A DNA stretch of 63,769 bases from Syntrophomonadaceae bacterium (GCA_012840385.1 DULK01000050.1:1-63769), one strand, 5' to 3'. Counted from the stretch's first letter, positions 45,033 through 55,169 are shown. Notes: generated by a model from the letters alone, not told the origin. A program made the numbers and translations.

Positions 45033-45950
45033 ATGCCGATCAAGGTACCCGACAATCTACCGGCTGCCGAAATTCTCAGCAATGAAAACATCTTTATCAT
45101 GCACGAAGAGCGGGCGGTTCACCAGGACATCCGTCCTCTCAGAATCGCCCTGCTGAATCTGATGCCGACGAAAATCGTTACCGAAATCCAGATCTTAAGA
45201 CTGCTTGGAAACACACCACTGCAGGTGGAGATGGTCTTTCTGCACCCGGAAAGCTATACTTCAAAGAATACACCGCAGGAGTATTTAATCAGGTTTTACA
45301 ACACCTTCAGGGAAGTAAAGGGAGAAAAGTTCGACGGCCTGATCATCACCGGAGCCCCGGTGGAGCAGATGGAGTTCGAAGAGGTGGCGTACTGGGAGGA
45401 ATTAAAGGAAATAATGGACTGGAGCGTGCACAATGTCTTTTCAACCCTCCATATCTGCTGGGGGGCGCAGGCCGGGCTTTACCACCATTACGGAATTCCG
45501 AAATATCCGCTTGAGAAAAAAATGTTCGGTGTTTTCCCCCACACCGTCACCAAAATGAACGTGAAACTGCTCCGGGGCTTCGACGACGAGTTCTACGTTC
45601 CTGTATCCCGGCATACAGAAGTGAGAAGAGAGGACATCGAAAAGGTGCCGGAACTGGAGATCCTTTCCGAATCAAAAGAATCCGGGGTTTACCTCGTCAC
45701 GGCGAAAAACGGCAGACAAATCTTTGTAACCGGGCATGCCGAATACGATCCCCTGACTTTGAAATGGGAATACGAACGCGATCTCGAAAAAGGCCTTGAT
45801 ATCGATATTCCGAAAAATTACTTTCCCGGCGACGACCCGAATCATTCTCCCAAAGTGAACTGGAGAAGCCACGCCAACCTGTTATTCTCCAACTGGTTGA
45901 ACTACTACGTATACCAGGAGACGCCCTATGATTTAAACGAAATAAGATAA
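45033..45950 (+). CDS. metA: homoserine O-acetyltransferase (MetA type)
   Basis: A 305-residue MetA-fold acyltransferase that activates homoserine. The nucleophile cysteine is in [16 protein letters not shown] near 142 and the oxyanion/substrate loop is [14 protein letters not shown]. The glutamate at the position equivalent to 111 (VEQ, in place of the LGL of succinyl-specific enzymes) predicts acetyl-CoA as donor, consistent with the O-acetylhomoserine enzyme encoded upstream. This specificity rule comes from published MetA work; no measurement is implied. ATG after AGAAAGGAAGACCCC. Confidence 0.93.
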   Translation: MPIKVPDNLPAAEILSNENIFIMHEERAVHQDIRPLRIALLNLMPTKIVTEIQILRLLGNTPLQVEMVFLHPESYTSKNTPQEYLIRFYNTFREVKGEKFDGLIITGAPVEQMEFEEVAYWEELKEIMDWSVHNVFSTLHICWGAQAGLYHHYGIPKYPLEKKMFGVFPHTVTKMNVKLLRGFDDEFYVPVSRHTEVRREDIEKVPELEILSESKESGVYLVTAKNGRQIFVTGHAEYDPLTLKWEYERDLEKGLDIDIPKNYFPGDDPNHSPKVNWRSHANLLFSNWLNYYVYQETPYDLNEIR

Positions 45951-45992
45951 GAGTATTCGGATAGCATTGCCGAGATTTCAAAAAAGGGGCCG

Positions 45993-46027
45993 CTAAAAAA
46001 AGCTGCCCCAAATTTATGTCTTGGGGC
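45993..46027 (-). terminator. intrinsic terminator of metNIQ
   Basis: On the minus strand GCCCCAA pairs with TTGGGGC with a loop of about nine bases, followed by AGCTTTTTTT. It lies between the converging metA and metQ genes. Confidence 0.75.
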
Positions 46028-46057
46028 AACCCTTACCTTCCATTACAACCGCCATTC

Positions 46058-46882
46058 CTAAAAAGCGGGGACGACGCTTCCGTTGTACTTCTCTTCCAGG
46101 AACTTCTTCACTTCCGGTGACTGGACGGCCTTCCCGAGCTTTTTAATGGCATCCTTGTCCTTATCCTCCGGCCTCACCACCAGCACGTTGGCAAAAGGAG
46201 AATCCTTCGGCTCCATAAAGATGGCGTCCCGGGCCGGTACCAGATTGGCCTCGAGGGCGTAGTTGCTGTTGATTACGGCGAGATCCAGATCCTCAAGGGC
46301 TCTCGGGAGCATGGCCGCATCCATCATCTGGATCTTCAGGTTCTTGGGGTTGCTGACTATATCCCGTTCTGTCGCAGTAACCCCGACTCCTTCCTTGAGT
46401 TTGATCAGCCCGGCTTTTTCGAGCACCGCCAGCGCCCTGCCGCCGTTGGTGGTGTCGTTGGGAATCCCTACCGTCGCTCCATCCTTAAGTTCATCAAGGC
46501 TCTTAATCTTTCTGGAATAAACCCCCATCGGTTCGGTGTGGACCTTTACCGTCCAGACCAGGTTGGCATTGTTCTTCTTGTTGTAGTCCTCCAGGTAGGG
46601 AATGTGCTGGAAGAAGTTGGCATCAATCTGGCCGTCCTTCAGGGCGGGGTTCAGCAGCACGTAATCGGTAAATACCTTGATCTCAAGGTCGATATTCTGT
46701 TTCTTCAACATGGGCTTCACAATTTCCAGTATCTCTGCATGGGGCTTCGCCGTGGCCCCTACCACCAACTTTGTTGAAGCAGCACCGCTGCCGGAAGTGG
46801 TCTTTTCGGTCTTGCCGCCGCATCCGGCCGCCACAGCGGCGATCAATCCCAGACTAATTATGAGTGCCAAAAACTTTTTCAC
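46058..46882 (-). CDS. metQ: methionine ABC transporter substrate-binding lipoprotein
   Basis: A 274-residue NlpA-family lipoprotein that captures methionine outside the cell. The signal peptide ends with a lipobox (VAAGC near residue 21). Motifs PHAEILEIVKPML, FQHIPYLEDYNKKN and PNDTTNGGRAL are those of MetQ. GTG start 46882 follows GGAGGTAGAAAG. It is last in the metN-metI-metQ operon. Confidence 0.94.
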   Translation of the reverse strand: MKKFLALIISLGLIAAVAAGCGGKTEKTTSGSGAASTKLVVGATAKPHAEILEIVKPMLKKQNIDLEIKVFTDYVLLNPALKDGQIDANFFQHIPYLEDYNKKNNANLVWTVKVHTEPMGVYSRKIKSLDELKDGATVGIPNDTTNGGRALAVLEKAGLIKLKEGVGVTATERDIVSNPKNLKIQMMDAAMLPRALEDLDLAVINSNYALEANLVPARDAIFMEPKDSPFANVLVVRPEDKDKDAIKKLGKAVQSPEVKKFLEEKYNGSVVPAF

Positions 46883-46886
46883 CTTT

Positions 46887-47555
46887 CTACCTCCTCTTGT
46901 TAATTACTTTTGCCGCCAGGGTATCCCCCAGCATTTGAATGCCCTGAACCAGAATGATCAGCACTATTACGGTTGCCCACATCACCGGGGTTTCATAGCG
47001 CTGGTAACCGTAATAGTAGGCCAGAGTACCGAGACCACCCCCTCCCACAATTCCCGCCATGGCCGAGTAGCCGACCAGGCTGATGGCCGTTATGGCAACA
47101 CCAAGGATTAGCGAAGGCTTGGCTTCGGGGATTAAAACCTTGCAGATCACCTGCCAGGCACTGGCTCCCATCGACAGGGCAGCCTCGATCAACCCCCAAT
47201 CGATTTCCTTCAGGGATGTCTCCACCAGCCTGGCCACGAAGGGAATGGCTGCCAGGGTAAGCGGGACGATAGAAGCAACGGTGCCAATGGATGTCCCGAC
47301 GATCAGCCTGGTTAACGGGATCAAAAGAATCAGAAAAATAATAAAAGGTATGGATCTGGTCGCATTGACCACCGCCCCCAGCACCCGGTTCACGCCCCTG
47401 TTCTCGAGGATGTGTCCATCAGAGGTGGTCACCAGAATTACCCCCAGGGGCAGCCCGAAAAGGTAGCTGAAAAAGGTGGAGATCAGCACCATGTACAGGG
47501 TTTCCCAGGTTGCCAGCAAGAGTTTGTCAACAAACCAGGTATTCGGCTCAATCAC
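46887..47555 (-). CDS. metI: methionine ABC transporter permease
   Basis: A 222-residue membrane subunit with five helices. The ATPase-contact loop ([20 protein letters not shown], about residues 125-144) carries the EAA signature, and [21 protein letters not shown] is typical of MetI. GTG 47555 overlaps the metN stop by 8 nt, and metQ follows 4 nt later, so the three subunits are tightly coupled. Confidence 0.94.
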   Translation of the reverse strand: MIEPNTWFVDKLLLATWETLYMVLISTFFSYLFGLPLGVILVTTSDGHILENRGVNRVLGAVVNATRSIPFIIFLILLIPLTRLIVGTSIGTVASIVPLTLAAIPFVARLVETSLKEIDWGLIEAALSMGASAWQVICKVLIPEAKPSLILGVAITAISLVGYSAMAGIVGGGGLGTLAYYYGYQRYETPVMWATVIVLIILVQGIQMLGDTLAAKVINKRR

Positions 47556-48600
47556 CGTTCAACACCTCGATTTCCAGGTTCAAACCCCGCAGGTAATTCA
47601 GGGCCTCTTCCAGCAATGCGGGTTCGCCCAGCAACTCCAGGGTCAGGTTTCCAAAGGGTTTCCCTTTGATCCGGTCTATGTTGCCGTAGAGGATGTTGGC
47701 CTTCACATCGTATCTTTGTACCATGGAAGAGATCACCGGTTCACCGGCCGACTCCCCTACGAAAGTCACCCTGATCAGCCTTGCCGTTGTGTTGCCTTCC
47801 ACCGGCCGGGAACGGTGCAGCAGTTCCTCCGGGATATCCCGGTTCATCACGGTGTTGATGAAATTTCGGGAGGTAGGGGTGCGCGGGTTTGAGAAGACCT
47901 CCAGCACATCCCCCACCTCCACTATCCGGGAATTGTCGATAACCGCCACCCGGTCGCATATCTCTTTGATCACGCTCATATCATGGGTAATCAACAAAAT
48001 CGTCAGGTTCAACCTGCGGTTGATATCCTTGAGCAGGCCGAGGATCGAGCGGGTGGTTTGGGGATCCAGGGCAGACGTGGCCTCATCGGAAAGCAGGACC
48101 TTGGGGCCGTTCGCCAAGGCCCTTGCTATCCCCACCCTTTGTTTCTGCCCGCCGCTCAACTGGCCGGGGTAGGCCTTGGCCTTATCGGCAAGGCCCACTA
48201 GTTCCAGCAACTCCTGAACCCTCCTGACCGCCTCGCGGCGGGGAACCCCCGCTATCTCCAGCGGAAACATGACGTTGTCGAACACGGTGCGCGAGGAAAG
48301 AAGGTTGAAATGCTGAAAGATCATTCCGATCTTCTGCCGGGCGGAACGGAGTTCCCGGCTGCTTAAAGCGGTGACATCCTGCCCGTCAACAATAATCTGC
48401 CCGCTCGTAGGCTTTTCCAGCATGTTTATGCAGCGCACAAGGGTGCTCTTGCCGGCTCCGCTCAGGCCGATGATGCCGAAGATCTCTCCCCTCTCCACGG
48501 AGAGGCTTACGTTATCAAGGGCCCGAATCTCCTGCCCGGGAGCGGTATAGATCTTGGTGAGGTTTTTGATTACAATCAACTCCGGTTTCCCCCAACCCAA
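47548..48600 (-). CDS. metN: methionine ABC transporter ATP-binding protein with NIL domain
   Basis: A 350-residue ATPase. Walker [10 protein letters not shown], signature [15 protein letters not shown] and Walker [14 protein letters not shown] are intact. The C-terminal 80 residues form the NIL/ACT regulatory domain that binds methionine and inhibits transport when the cell is replete. The frame opens at TTG 48600; TTG 48579 (just before [10 protein letters not shown]) is an equally plausible start. I find no S-box in the 220 bases upstream. Confidence 0.94.
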   Translation of the reverse strand: MGWGKPELIVIKNLTKIYTAPGQEIRALDNVSLSVERGEIFGIIGLSGAGKSTLVRCINMLEKPTSGQIIVDGQDVTALSSRELRSARQKIGMIFQHFNLLSSRTVFDNVMFPLEIAGVPRREAVRRVQELLELVGLADKAKAYPGQLSGGQKQRVGIARALANGPKVLLSDEATSALDPQTTRSILGLLKDINRRLNLTILLITHDMSVIKEICDRVAVIDNSRIVEVGDVLEVFSNPRTPTSRNFINTVMNRDIPEELLHRSRPVEGNTTARLIRVTFVGESAGEPVISSMVQRYDVKANILYGNIDRIKGKPFGNLTLELLGEPALLEEALNYLRGLNLEIEVLNGD

Positions 48601-48823
48601 TAGTAATTATCAAACAGGCCATTGGCCATTCGATAAGAATGTTATTCGGTTAAGAATTTACAAAATCCTCTCTAAGAATTTAAACAGGCAGGATTTATTT
48701 ACACAGCCAGGCGAATTTGTCACAAAAAGCCGATGTGTTTAAGAGAAAACTCGGTATTACAAGGGATCGTGCCGGAAAAGATGGCGGCGACGGAACCACC
48801 TCGGGAATTTGGTGATATCCCAC

Positions 48824-49828
48824 TTAAATGGCCTTGGTATTCAACCAACCGGTTATATCATCAATAAAAGCTTTTCTTTCCGGGGCACCGGCCGCTATGC
48901 GGCCTATCCTGTTCACCATGGCATCCTTTCGGAAGGGATGGCCATGCAGGGCCGCCGAGAGTTCTTCGACCAGGCCGCAGTCCAGGGCATCGGAGTAAAT
49001 AACCGCTTTCGTGATAAGGCCCTCCTCAACGCTCAACCCGATCTCGATCTCCCCCCAGGCAAACCTGTTCCGGAAGGAAATATCAAAATCGGGTGTTTCG
49101 CCGTATCTCCATTCCCAGGAAGCATGTTTTTGATACAGTTCTTCAACCTCATCCAATGCACGATCCACTTGAATTTCTTCGACTTCTCCACCATAAAAAG
49201 CTTTGAAACTTTCTTCCAGGCTTTTGATCATGGAATTAATTGATATATCCGGATTGATGCTTGATAAATTACCTACCCTGGCCCGGACGGAGTCAACCCC
49301 TTTGGAGGCTATTTTTTCCTTTGATACCTTCAGGTAACGGGAGAGTTTTGTCAGGTCTGTATTGATGAGCAGCGTGCCGTGATGCAATGCCGATTTCGCT
49401 TTGAAGCTAAAGGCGCTGCCGGAAAATTTCTTTCCTCCCACCGTGAGATCGTTTCGCCCGGAGAACTCTGCGTTTACGCCAAACTGATTGACTGCATTCA
49501 ATATGGTTTGCAGTTGCTTTTCCAAATCGTAAAGTTCCCTGTCCATGATAAAAGTGAACATCAAAGTACCTAAATCCTGAAAAACAGCTCCCCCGCCCGA
49601 TATTCTGCGTGCCAGTTTGCCGCCATCTTCTTCGAGTTCCCGGCACCGACACTCCTTCCACGGATTCTGATGCTTCCCGATCATGACTGTAGTATCAACC
49701 TGCCATAAATAGAAAATCACTTCATTCTCAGAAACGTGATTGAGCAGATACTCCTCCACCGCCATGTTGTACCATGGGTCATAACAGGAAGACCTGATCA
49801 CCTTAGTCTTCAGTTTTTCCGCCGCCAT
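48824..49828 (-). CDS. lplA: lipoate-protein ligase
   Basis: A protein of about 334 residues that attaches lipoate to carrier domains such as GcvH or E2 subunits. The N-terminal catalytic domain has RRISGGGAVFQDLGTLMFTF near 75 and GRNDLTVGGKKFSGSAF near 125, with the conserved lysine; the C-terminal accessory domain is present, so it should both activate and transfer lipoate. I take ATG 49828 behind TTTAGGAGAGAAGAG. It follows lipA by 38 nt, giving a salvage-plus-synthesis pair. Confidence 0.92.
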   Translation of the reverse strand: MAAEKLKTKVIRSSCYDPWYNMAVEEYLLNHVSENEVIFYLWQVDTTVMIGKHQNPWKECRCRELEEDGGKLARRISGGGAVFQDLGTLMFTFIMDRELYDLEKQLQTILNAVNQFGVNAEFSGRNDLTVGGKKFSGSAFSFKAKSALHHGTLLINTDLTKLSRYLKVSKEKIASKGVDSVRARVGNLSSINPDISINSMIKSLEESFKAFYGGEVEEIQVDRALDEVEELYQKHASWEWRYGETPDFDISFRNRFAWGEIEIGLSVEEGLITKAVIYSDALDCGLVEELSAALHGHPFRKDAMVNRIGRIAAGAPERKAFIDDITGWLNTKAI

Positions 49829-49866
49829 CTCTTCTCTCCTAAATTTAATGTCAAATATTGCACCTG

Positions 49867-50745
49867 TCACGTACAGGGATACATTTCATGTCCGGTCTTT
49901 TCCCAGAGTTTGTGCGCATGGTACGAACTGCGCACAAAGGGCCCGGACTCAACATGGACGAACCCCAACTTGAGGGCTTTTTCTTTATAAAGAGCAAATT
50001 CTTCGGGCGGTACAAAGCGCGCTACCGGCAGGTGATCCTTCGAAGGCTGCAGGTACTGCCCGATGGTTAGAACATCGCATCCCACACTCCGCAGGTCCTG
50101 CATAACCGCAACAACTTCGTCGAAATCCTCGCCAAGGCCGACCATCAAGCCGGACTTCGTATAAATGCCGGGGTCTTTTTCTTTTACGTGCTTCAAGAGC
50201 TCGAGACTGCGCCTGTAATCGGCACGAGGACGGACAACGGGGTAAAGCCGCTGAACGGTTTCGATGTTATGGTTGTAAACGTCGGGTCTGGCTTCGATAA
50301 CAGTATCGATAGCCTCAACATTTCCCTGAAAATCAGGGGTCAGGACCTCGGTTGTCGCCGCGGGCAGGCGGCGGTGCAGGGCATCCAGTGTGGCGGCAAA
50401 ATGCCCCGCACCGCCGTCCGGCAAGTCGTCACGGGTAACGGATGTGACCACCACGTGGCGCAGCTTAAGAGCCGCAGCCGCCTCTGCCAGTCTCTCCGGC
50501 TCATCCGGGTCAGGGGGCTTAGGTGTTCCCTTGGTGACGGCGCAGAACCTGCAGTTCCTGGTGCAGCGGTCGCCGAGAATCAGGAAAGTGGCGGTCCCGG
50601 CTGCGAGACACTCGCCCTGGTTGGGACACAGGGCGCTTCCGCAAATTGTGTTGAGGCCGTATCTCTCCAGAATTTTTTCGGTAGCATACATTTTTCCTCC
50701 GGAGGGCAGTTTTTTGTGCAACCATTCAGGAAAATGAGAAGACAA
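49867..50745 (-). CDS. lipA: lipoyl synthase
   Basis: A 292-residue radical SAM enzyme that inserts two sulfurs into octanoyl groups. The auxiliary cluster cysteines lie in [12 protein letters not shown] near 36, the radical SAM motif is RNCRFC within [10 protein letters not shown] near 65, and the terminal RSSYHAHK holds the serine ligand of the auxiliary cluster. TTG start behind AAAGGAGGAATCCCG. It follows the two transsulfuration genes by 53 nt on the same strand. Confidence 0.95.
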   Translation of the reverse strand: MSSHFPEWLHKKLPSGGKMYATEKILERYGLNTICGSALCPNQGECLAAGTATFLILGDRCTRNCRFCAVTKGTPKPPDPDEPERLAEAAAALKLRHVVVTSVTRDDLPDGGAGHFAATLDALHRRLPAATTEVLTPDFQGNVEAIDTVIEARPDVYNHNIETVQRLYPVVRPRADYRRSLELLKHVKEKDPGIYTKSGLMVGLGEDFDEVVAVMQDLRSVGCDVLTIGQYLQPSKDHLPVARFVPPEEFALYKEKALKLGFVHVESGPFVRSSYHAHKLWEKTGHEMYPCT

Positions 50746-50798
50746 CGGGATTCCTCCTTTTTATACGGTTTTGCCGCCATACATCTCTGCTGTTACCT

Positions 50799-51935
50799 TT
50801 AATTCTCAAGGGCCTGGGCAAGATCTCCCTGCAGGTCTTGGAAATCCTCGAGCCCTACTGAGAGGCGTACCAGATCAGGGGTCAATCCCAGGTCGCGGCG
50901 CATCTGTTCCGGCAGGGCGCCATGCGACATCGTTGCCGGAAGGGAGACAATGCTCTCCACTGCTCCCAGACTGGACCCGATGACCGGTATGCGCAGCCTG
51001 TTGATCAGCTTACGTGCCTTCACCTCGTTTTGCAGCCGGAAAGAAAGGACACCGCCACCACCCTCCGCCTGGCTAAGGTGAAGCTCCCTGCCTGGGTGCC
51101 CGGTCAGGGTGGGGTAATAAACATCGACCACCCACGGTTGGTGAGAGAGCCAATCGGCCAATAGAGCCGCAGTTCGCTGCTGCTGATCGATCCGAACCTT
51201 CAACGTCCTGATACCCCGCAGGATCAACCAGGAGTCATGGGGGCCCAGAACCCCGCCGGTACAATTTTGAATAAACCCGACCTCCTTTGCCAACCGCCGA
51301 TCATCGGTTACCACAATGCCCGCCAGGCAGTCACTGTGACATCCTAAATATTTTGTGGCGCTATGAACCACCAGGTCAACACCCATCTCAAGGGGCCGCT
51401 GGAGATAGGGCGTCATCAAGGTGTTATCGGCGATGGTGATAATGCCGTGTTCCCGGGCTAATGCCGAGGCTTTGCGCAAATCGGTTATTTTCATCAGCGG
51501 GTTGGATGGGGTTTCTAAAAAGAGGGCCCGGGTTTCCGGCCTGATTGCTTTCTTAATACAGTCAATTTCGGTGGTATCAATAAAATCAACCCGAAAACCG
51601 AAACGGGGCAGCAACCGGTGTGCCAGGCGGAAGGTCCCACCGTAAACATCCCGCGACACAAGGAGGTGGTCCCCAGATGAAAAGAGACAGAAAACCGCAT
51701 TGATGGCCGCCATCCCCGAAGCAAAGGCGAAACCATATTTACCCCCTTCCAGTTTGGCAACCGTCTCTTCCAAAACGGCCCTGGTGGGGTTGCCCGTTCT
51801 GGTATACTCCCACCTGCCAACCGTATCCAGATCCTTCTGGGCAAAGATGACACTCTGGTAAATAGGGGTGCTGACCGCCCCTGTGGCCTCATCAATTTCG
51901 TTACCGGGGTGAATAAACTTCGTACCCGAGCCCAT
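50799..51935 (-). CDS. metC: transsulfuration PLP enzyme, probably cystathionine beta-lyase
   Basis: A 378-residue Cys/Met-metabolism PLP enzyme. YTRTGNPTRAVLEETVAKLEG, the PLP lysine in HSATKYLGCHSD near 197 and SLGAVESIVSLPATMSH near 325 place it in the cystathionine synthase/lyase group. It lies 17 nt downstream of a homologous enzyme, and the pair is preceded by a SAM-I riboswitch, the same layout as Bacillus subtilis metI-metC; by analogy this second gene would be the beta-lyase giving homocysteine. Substrate specificity cannot be read reliably from sequence. Confidence 0.85.
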   Translation of the reverse strand: MGSGTKFIHPGNEIDEATGAVSTPIYQSVIFAQKDLDTVGRWEYTRTGNPTRAVLEETVAKLEGGKYGFAFASGMAAINAVFCLFSSGDHLLVSRDVYGGTFRLAHRLLPRFGFRVDFIDTTEIDCIKKAIRPETRALFLETPSNPLMKITDLRKASALAREHGIITIADNTLMTPYLQRPLEMGVDLVVHSATKYLGCHSDCLAGIVVTDDRRLAKEVGFIQNCTGGVLGPHDSWLILRGIRTLKVRIDQQQRTAALLADWLSHQPWVVDVYYPTLTGHPGRELHLSQAEGGGGVLSFRLQNEVKARKLINRLRIPVIGSSLGAVESIVSLPATMSHGALPEQMRRDLGLTPDLVRLSVGLEDFQDLQGDLAQALEN

Positions 51936-51952
51936 GCTGTCCCTCCTCTTTT

Positions 51953-53098
51953 TTAGAATTCTAACGCCTGGCTCAAGTCGGCTTCCAGATCATCGGGGTG
52001 CTCCAACCCTACGGAAAGCCTTAGCAGGCATTCGCTGATGCCCAGGCGTCTCCGCACCTCTACAGGTACATCCGCGTGCGTCTGGGTTTCCGGATAGGTA
52101 ATAAGAGATTCCACTCCTCCGAGGCTTTCGGCAAAAGAGATAATCCTCAGCCTTTTCAGGATCTCAGGAACCATCTCCATGGATTTTACTTCGAAAGAGA
52201 GCATGGCGCCAAACCCGCCGGCCTGTTTGCGACAAAGATCATATCCGGGGTGATCCGGTAAACCGGGGTAGTAGACCTTCTTCACGGCGGGATGTTGCCG
52301 GAGAAATCGGGCGAGGCGAAGGGCAGAAGCTTGCGCCCATTCCAGCCGGACGGCAAGGGTTTTCATCCCCCGCAGGAGCAGCCAGCAGTCCTGCGGTCCG
52401 GGAATGGCCCCGGCGGCGTTCTGGATAAATGCGAGCTTCTCCCCCAATTCCTCACTATTGCTGACAACGAGACCGGCCACCACATCGTTGTGACCGCCGA
52501 TGTATTTGGTAGCGCTGTGCAGGACAAGATCAGCACCCAACTCCAGGGGACGCTGCAGGTAAGGTGTGAAAAAGGTGTTGTCCACGATCACCAAAAGCCC
52601 CTTTTGTGTGGCAAGATTGATCAGGGCTTTCAAGTCAACAATTTTCATGAGAGGGTTGGTGGGTGTCTCTACAAAGACGGCCTTGGTTTTCGGAGTGATG
52701 CAATGGTCCAGGGATTCCAGGTCCGTAAAATCCAGAAAAGAAAAGGTAAGGCCGTAATCCGCACAAAGGGTTGTGAAAAGACGATAAGTGCCGCCGTAGA
52801 GATCGTCCGAAACCAGAAGATGATCGCCGGGCCGGAAGAGAAGCATCACCGACATGATGGCCGCCATCCCCGAAGCAAAAGCTAACCCGCGCCGCCCTCC
52901 TTCCAGGTTGCAGATCCCATCCTCAAGGGCCTGGCGGGTGGGGTTCCCCGTGCGGCTGTAGTCAAAACCCGTGCTCCGGCCCAGCCCCGGGTGACGAAAA
53001 GTTGCCGTTTGATAAACAGGCATACTGATGGCTCCTGTCCTCTCATCCCGGCCGACCCCCACCTGGACAAGCTTTGTAGCTAACTCCACCTTGCCCAC
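51953..53098 (-). CDS. metB: transsulfuration PLP enzyme, probably cystathionine gamma-synthase
   Basis: A 381-residue enzyme homologous to the next gene. YSRTGNPTRQALEDGICNLEG, the PLP lysine in HSATKYIGGHNDVVAG near 200 and SLGGVESLITYPETQTHADV near 328 are typical of the family. As first gene under the S-box it is likely the gamma-synthase that joins activated homoserine with cysteine. The frame opens at GTG 53098, but GTG 53089 is better spaced from GAGAGGTGG. Together with metY the organism has both direct sulfhydrylation and transsulfuration routes. Confidence 0.86.
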   Translation of the reverse strand: MGKVELATKLVQVGVGRDERTGAISMPVYQTATFRHPGLGRSTGFDYSRTGNPTRQALEDGICNLEGGRRGLAFASGMAAIMSVMLLFRPGDHLLVSDDLYGGTYRLFTTLCADYGLTFSFLDFTDLESLDHCITPKTKAVFVETPTNPLMKIVDLKALINLATQKGLLVIVDNTFFTPYLQRPLELGADLVLHSATKYIGGHNDVVAGLVVSNSEELGEKLAFIQNAAGAIPGPQDCWLLLRGMKTLAVRLEWAQASALRLARFLRQHPAVKKVYYPGLPDHPGYDLCRKQAGGFGAMLSFEVKSMEMVPEILKRLRIISFAESLGGVESLITYPETQTHADVPVEVRRRLGISECLLRLSVGLEHPDDLEADLSQALEF

Positions 53099-53117
53099 CT
53101 CTCAACAAATAAAATTA

Positions 53118-53268
53118 AACCCCCTTCCGGATTCCAGAAGAGGGGCTCTTCCCTTCTCCTCTTCTTATCTCTCCGGAAATTCCGGCGGGAATTGGCACCT
53201 TCCAGGCAAAGCCCGGTGGTTGCCGAAGGTTCCTCGGGCCCTTCCCTCCCCTTCTCTTGATAAGAAGC
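53118..53268 (-). promoter_or_regulatory. SAM-I (S-box) riboswitch with terminator
   Basis: On the minus strand the aptamer (53161-53268) shows the P1 arms CTTCTTATC and GATAAGAAG, then AAGAGAAGGGGAGGGAAGGGCCC, GAGGAACCTTCGGCAACC, and GGTGCCAATTCC, all core S-box blocks. It is followed by a terminator CCCCTCTTCTGG/CCGGAAGGGG (about 53127-53152) with TTTAATTTT. High SAM would stabilise the aptamer and stop transcription before the two transsulfuration genes. Confidence 0.93.
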
Positions 53269-53285
53269 TGCGAGTATCGCTCTAT

Positions 53286-54137
53286 TTATTGTTTTTCCAC
53301 GTTCTTTAACGATTCCGGTTCATCACCGATAACCTCGTTGAGGCTGCCCGTGCGGTATCCGTCCAGGTCGAGAGCGACGTAAGTAAATCCACAGGCCTTC
53401 ACCTCCCGGGAAATCTGACGCAGCAACTCCGGCTCCAATACCCCGGGCATCTCGTCAGGGTCGATTTCAATTCTGGCGACAGTTCCGTGGTACCTGACCC
53501 TCACGTTTTTAAGGCCCAAGCCAGCTAGCCTGTCTTCTGCCCGGTCAACCATCTCCAGCTTTTCCAGGGATAAAGGCTCCCCATAGGGGATTCTGGATGC
53601 CAGGCAGGGCCTGGCGGGCCGGTCCCAGTTTTTCAAACCGAGCAACCTGGCGATCTGGCGAATCTCATTTTTTTCGAGACCACAATCCTGCAGAGGACTT
53701 CTGACCATCTCAAAGCTCCGGACGGCCGCAAGGCCGGGGCGGTAATCCCGGGTATCGGAGTTGTTGGAACCCTCCAGCACACTCCTGTACCCTTCACGGC
53801 GCGCCAATCCTGTCAGCAGTTCAAAAGTATGGCGTTTGCAGTAGTAGCAGCGCTGCGGGGTGTTCGCCACAATCTGTGCATCCTGAAGCTCATCGGTCTC
53901 GATGATGCGGTGAGGTGCCTGCAACTCCCGGGCGATCCTTACGGCGGTTTCCAGATCCCTGTGCGGCATGAGAGGAGAACGCACCGTCACGGCCAGGACG
54001 TTCTGTTTCCCAAGGCAGTCGGCGGCAACCTTGAGCACAAGAGAGCTGTCCACCCCGCCGGAAAAGGCCACCACGACCCTTTCTAGCTGTGTTATATTAC
54101 GGGAAAGGTTTGCCAGCTTTTCCTCCAGTTTACCCAT
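53286..54137 (-). CDS. larE: ATP-dependent sacrificial sulfur transferase LarE-like
   Basis: A 283-residue PP-loop enzyme. The ATP loop AFSGGVDSSLVLKVA is near residue 27, RCYYCKRHTFELL near 95, and ARPCLASRIPYGEPLS near 178 retains the cysteine that LarE sacrifices to build the nickel-pincer cofactor of lactate racemase. The rest of the lar genes are not in the window, so its product may serve another enzyme. Its gene has its own promoter (about 54245-54275) and lies upstream of the S-box transcription unit. Confidence 0.9.
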   Translation of the reverse strand: MGKLEEKLANLSRNITQLERVVVAFSGGVDSSLVLKVAADCLGKQNVLAVTVRSPLMPHRDLETAVRIARELQAPHRIIETDELQDAQIVANTPQRCYYCKRHTFELLTGLARREGYRSVLEGSNNSDTRDYRPGLAAVRSFEMVRSPLQDCGLEKNEIRQIARLLGLKNWDRPARPCLASRIPYGEPLSLEKLEMVDRAEDRLAGLGLKNVRVRYHGTVARIEIDPDEMPGVLEPELLRQISREVKACGFTYVALDLDGYRTGSLNEVIGDEPESLKNVEKQ

Positions 54138-54244
54138 ACCAAAACACCCTTTTTCAATTTACCTGCTCTTATGTCCTCTCGAATACGAGAGGTGAGGACT
54201 GCGTACCGCACAGGATATAACCAATGTAAATACGTATATTGCAT

Positions 54245-54275
54245 ATTATACTACTAGGATTAATATATTTTGTCA
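54245..54275 (-). promoter_or_regulatory. larE promoter
   Basis: On the minus strand TTGACA is followed at 17 nt by TAGTAT and at 20 nt by TATAAT, within an AT-rich stretch of partial dyad symmetry (AATATATT). It lies about 110 nt upstream of the larE start. Confidence 0.65.
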
Positions 54276-54303
54276 AGCCTATTTTTCGGCCACCTTCCGC
54301 GCA

Positions 54304-54336
54304 AAAAAATCTCCCCCGAGACTAAACCGGGGGGTC
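54304..54336 (-). terminator. intrinsic terminator of the copper-linked small-gene operon
   Basis: On the minus strand a GC-rich stem (CCCCCCGG with CTCGGGGGAG, slipped pairing possible) is followed by ATTTTTTTGCG, 10 nt after the stop codon of the 58-residue gene. Confidence 0.75.
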
Positions 54337-54345
54337 TGAAAATTT

Positions 54346-54522
54346 CTAATGACAGCGACCACTCCGCTGCTCCGGGCGATCGTGTTGCGGTGAACCGTCA
54401 TGAGGCTCAGAATCCTCTTTGCGTCCGGTCGCCGCCATATGTCCACAGCAACCGCCACGCCGGAACATGAAGAACAGCATGACTCCGATAGCCACTATCG
54501 CCAGCCAAAACCATTGCTCCAT
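54346..54522 (-). CDS. 58-residue membrane-anchored Cys/His-rich protein
   Basis: ATG 54522 is preceded by GGAGGGGGTGTAAGA. The product has one N-terminal helix (WFWLAIVAIGVMLFFMF), then FRRGGCCGHM and a hydrophilic histidine-rich tail ending in GRCH. Three cysteines and five histidines in the tail suggest soft-metal binding. The gene starts 2 nt after the ICMT-like gene ends and closes a run of small genes behind copA and csoR. I know no named family; the context points to copper. Confidence 0.7.
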   Translation of the reverse strand: MEQWFWLAIVAIGVMLFFMFRRGGCCGHMAATGRKEDSEPHDGSPQHDRPEQRSGRCH

Positions 54523-54524
54523 TC

Positions 54525-55169
54525 TTACACCCCCTCCAGGGAGTTAACCGCCCTGTTTTTTCTGAAAGGCAAAAATGCCGGAGTTCTGTTTTTATATAAG
54601 ACATAAGCCTCCCCGAATTCGCTTTCTACTTCCTGTTCCTCTTTGTAAGCCAAACGGACATAAATCAAAACTATAAACGGGAACATCGCCAGCCCGGCCA
54701 GCGTCGGCCACTGAATAAGCAGGCCGGCAGTAAACAGAATCAATCCCAGGTACTGTGGATGCCGCACGTAACTGTAGATTCCATCTGTAACCAATCCCCC
54801 ACGCGAACGGTGAATTTTCAGCCACCCGACGGCCACCAGGGCCATTCCCGCCATCATAAACAGCGAACCCAGTTGACAGATAACGAGGGCCCACCTCTGG
54901 CCAAAAAGCATGGTTGCCCAGAGGTGGCCGTTGGTGTGAGAAAACGGCTGCAAAGTGGGGAACTTTGCTCCCAAAAGGCTTGTCAGGATGTAAATTGTTA
55001 AAGGATACCCGTACATTTCTGTAAAAAGGGCAACTATAAAAGCAGTTAAAGCGCCGAGCGAACGCCATTCCCGTTTTTTCCTGGGACGCAAGCAGGATGC
55101 AATAAATATCAAAAAGAACAGGCTGTTGAATATAACCAGTCCCCATAAACCGTAGTCATAGGGTTTCAT
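54525..55169 (-). CDS. isoprenylcysteine carboxyl methyltransferase-like membrane protein
   Basis: A 214-residue protein with about six membrane helices. The C-terminal half has YSYVRHPQYLGLILFTAGLL near 137 and the EEQEVESEFGEAYVLYKNRT region near 183, the SAM-binding pattern of the ICMT/PEMT family. Bacterial members of this family often cluster with heavy-metal resistance genes, as here, but their substrates are mostly unknown. ATG after GGAGGAGAGGTGATTTTCT. Same strand as the copper genes. Confidence 0.8.
   Translation of the reverse strand: MKPYDYGLWGLVIFNSLFFLIFIASCLRPRKKREWRSLGALTAFIVALFTEMYGYPLTIYILTSLLGAKFPTLQPFSHTNGHLWATMLFGQRWALVICQLGSLFMMAGMALVAVGWLKIHRSRGGLVTDGIYSYVRHPQYLGLILFTAGLLIQWPTLAGLAMFPFIVLIYVRLAYKEEQEVESEFGEAYVLYKNRTPAFLPFRKNRAVNSLEGV

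Noticed and set aside
48601-48823. SAM riboswitch in front of metN
   Set aside because: None of the S-box core blocks (GGCAACC, GGTGCCAATTCC, the P1 arms) occur here, unlike at 53118-53268.
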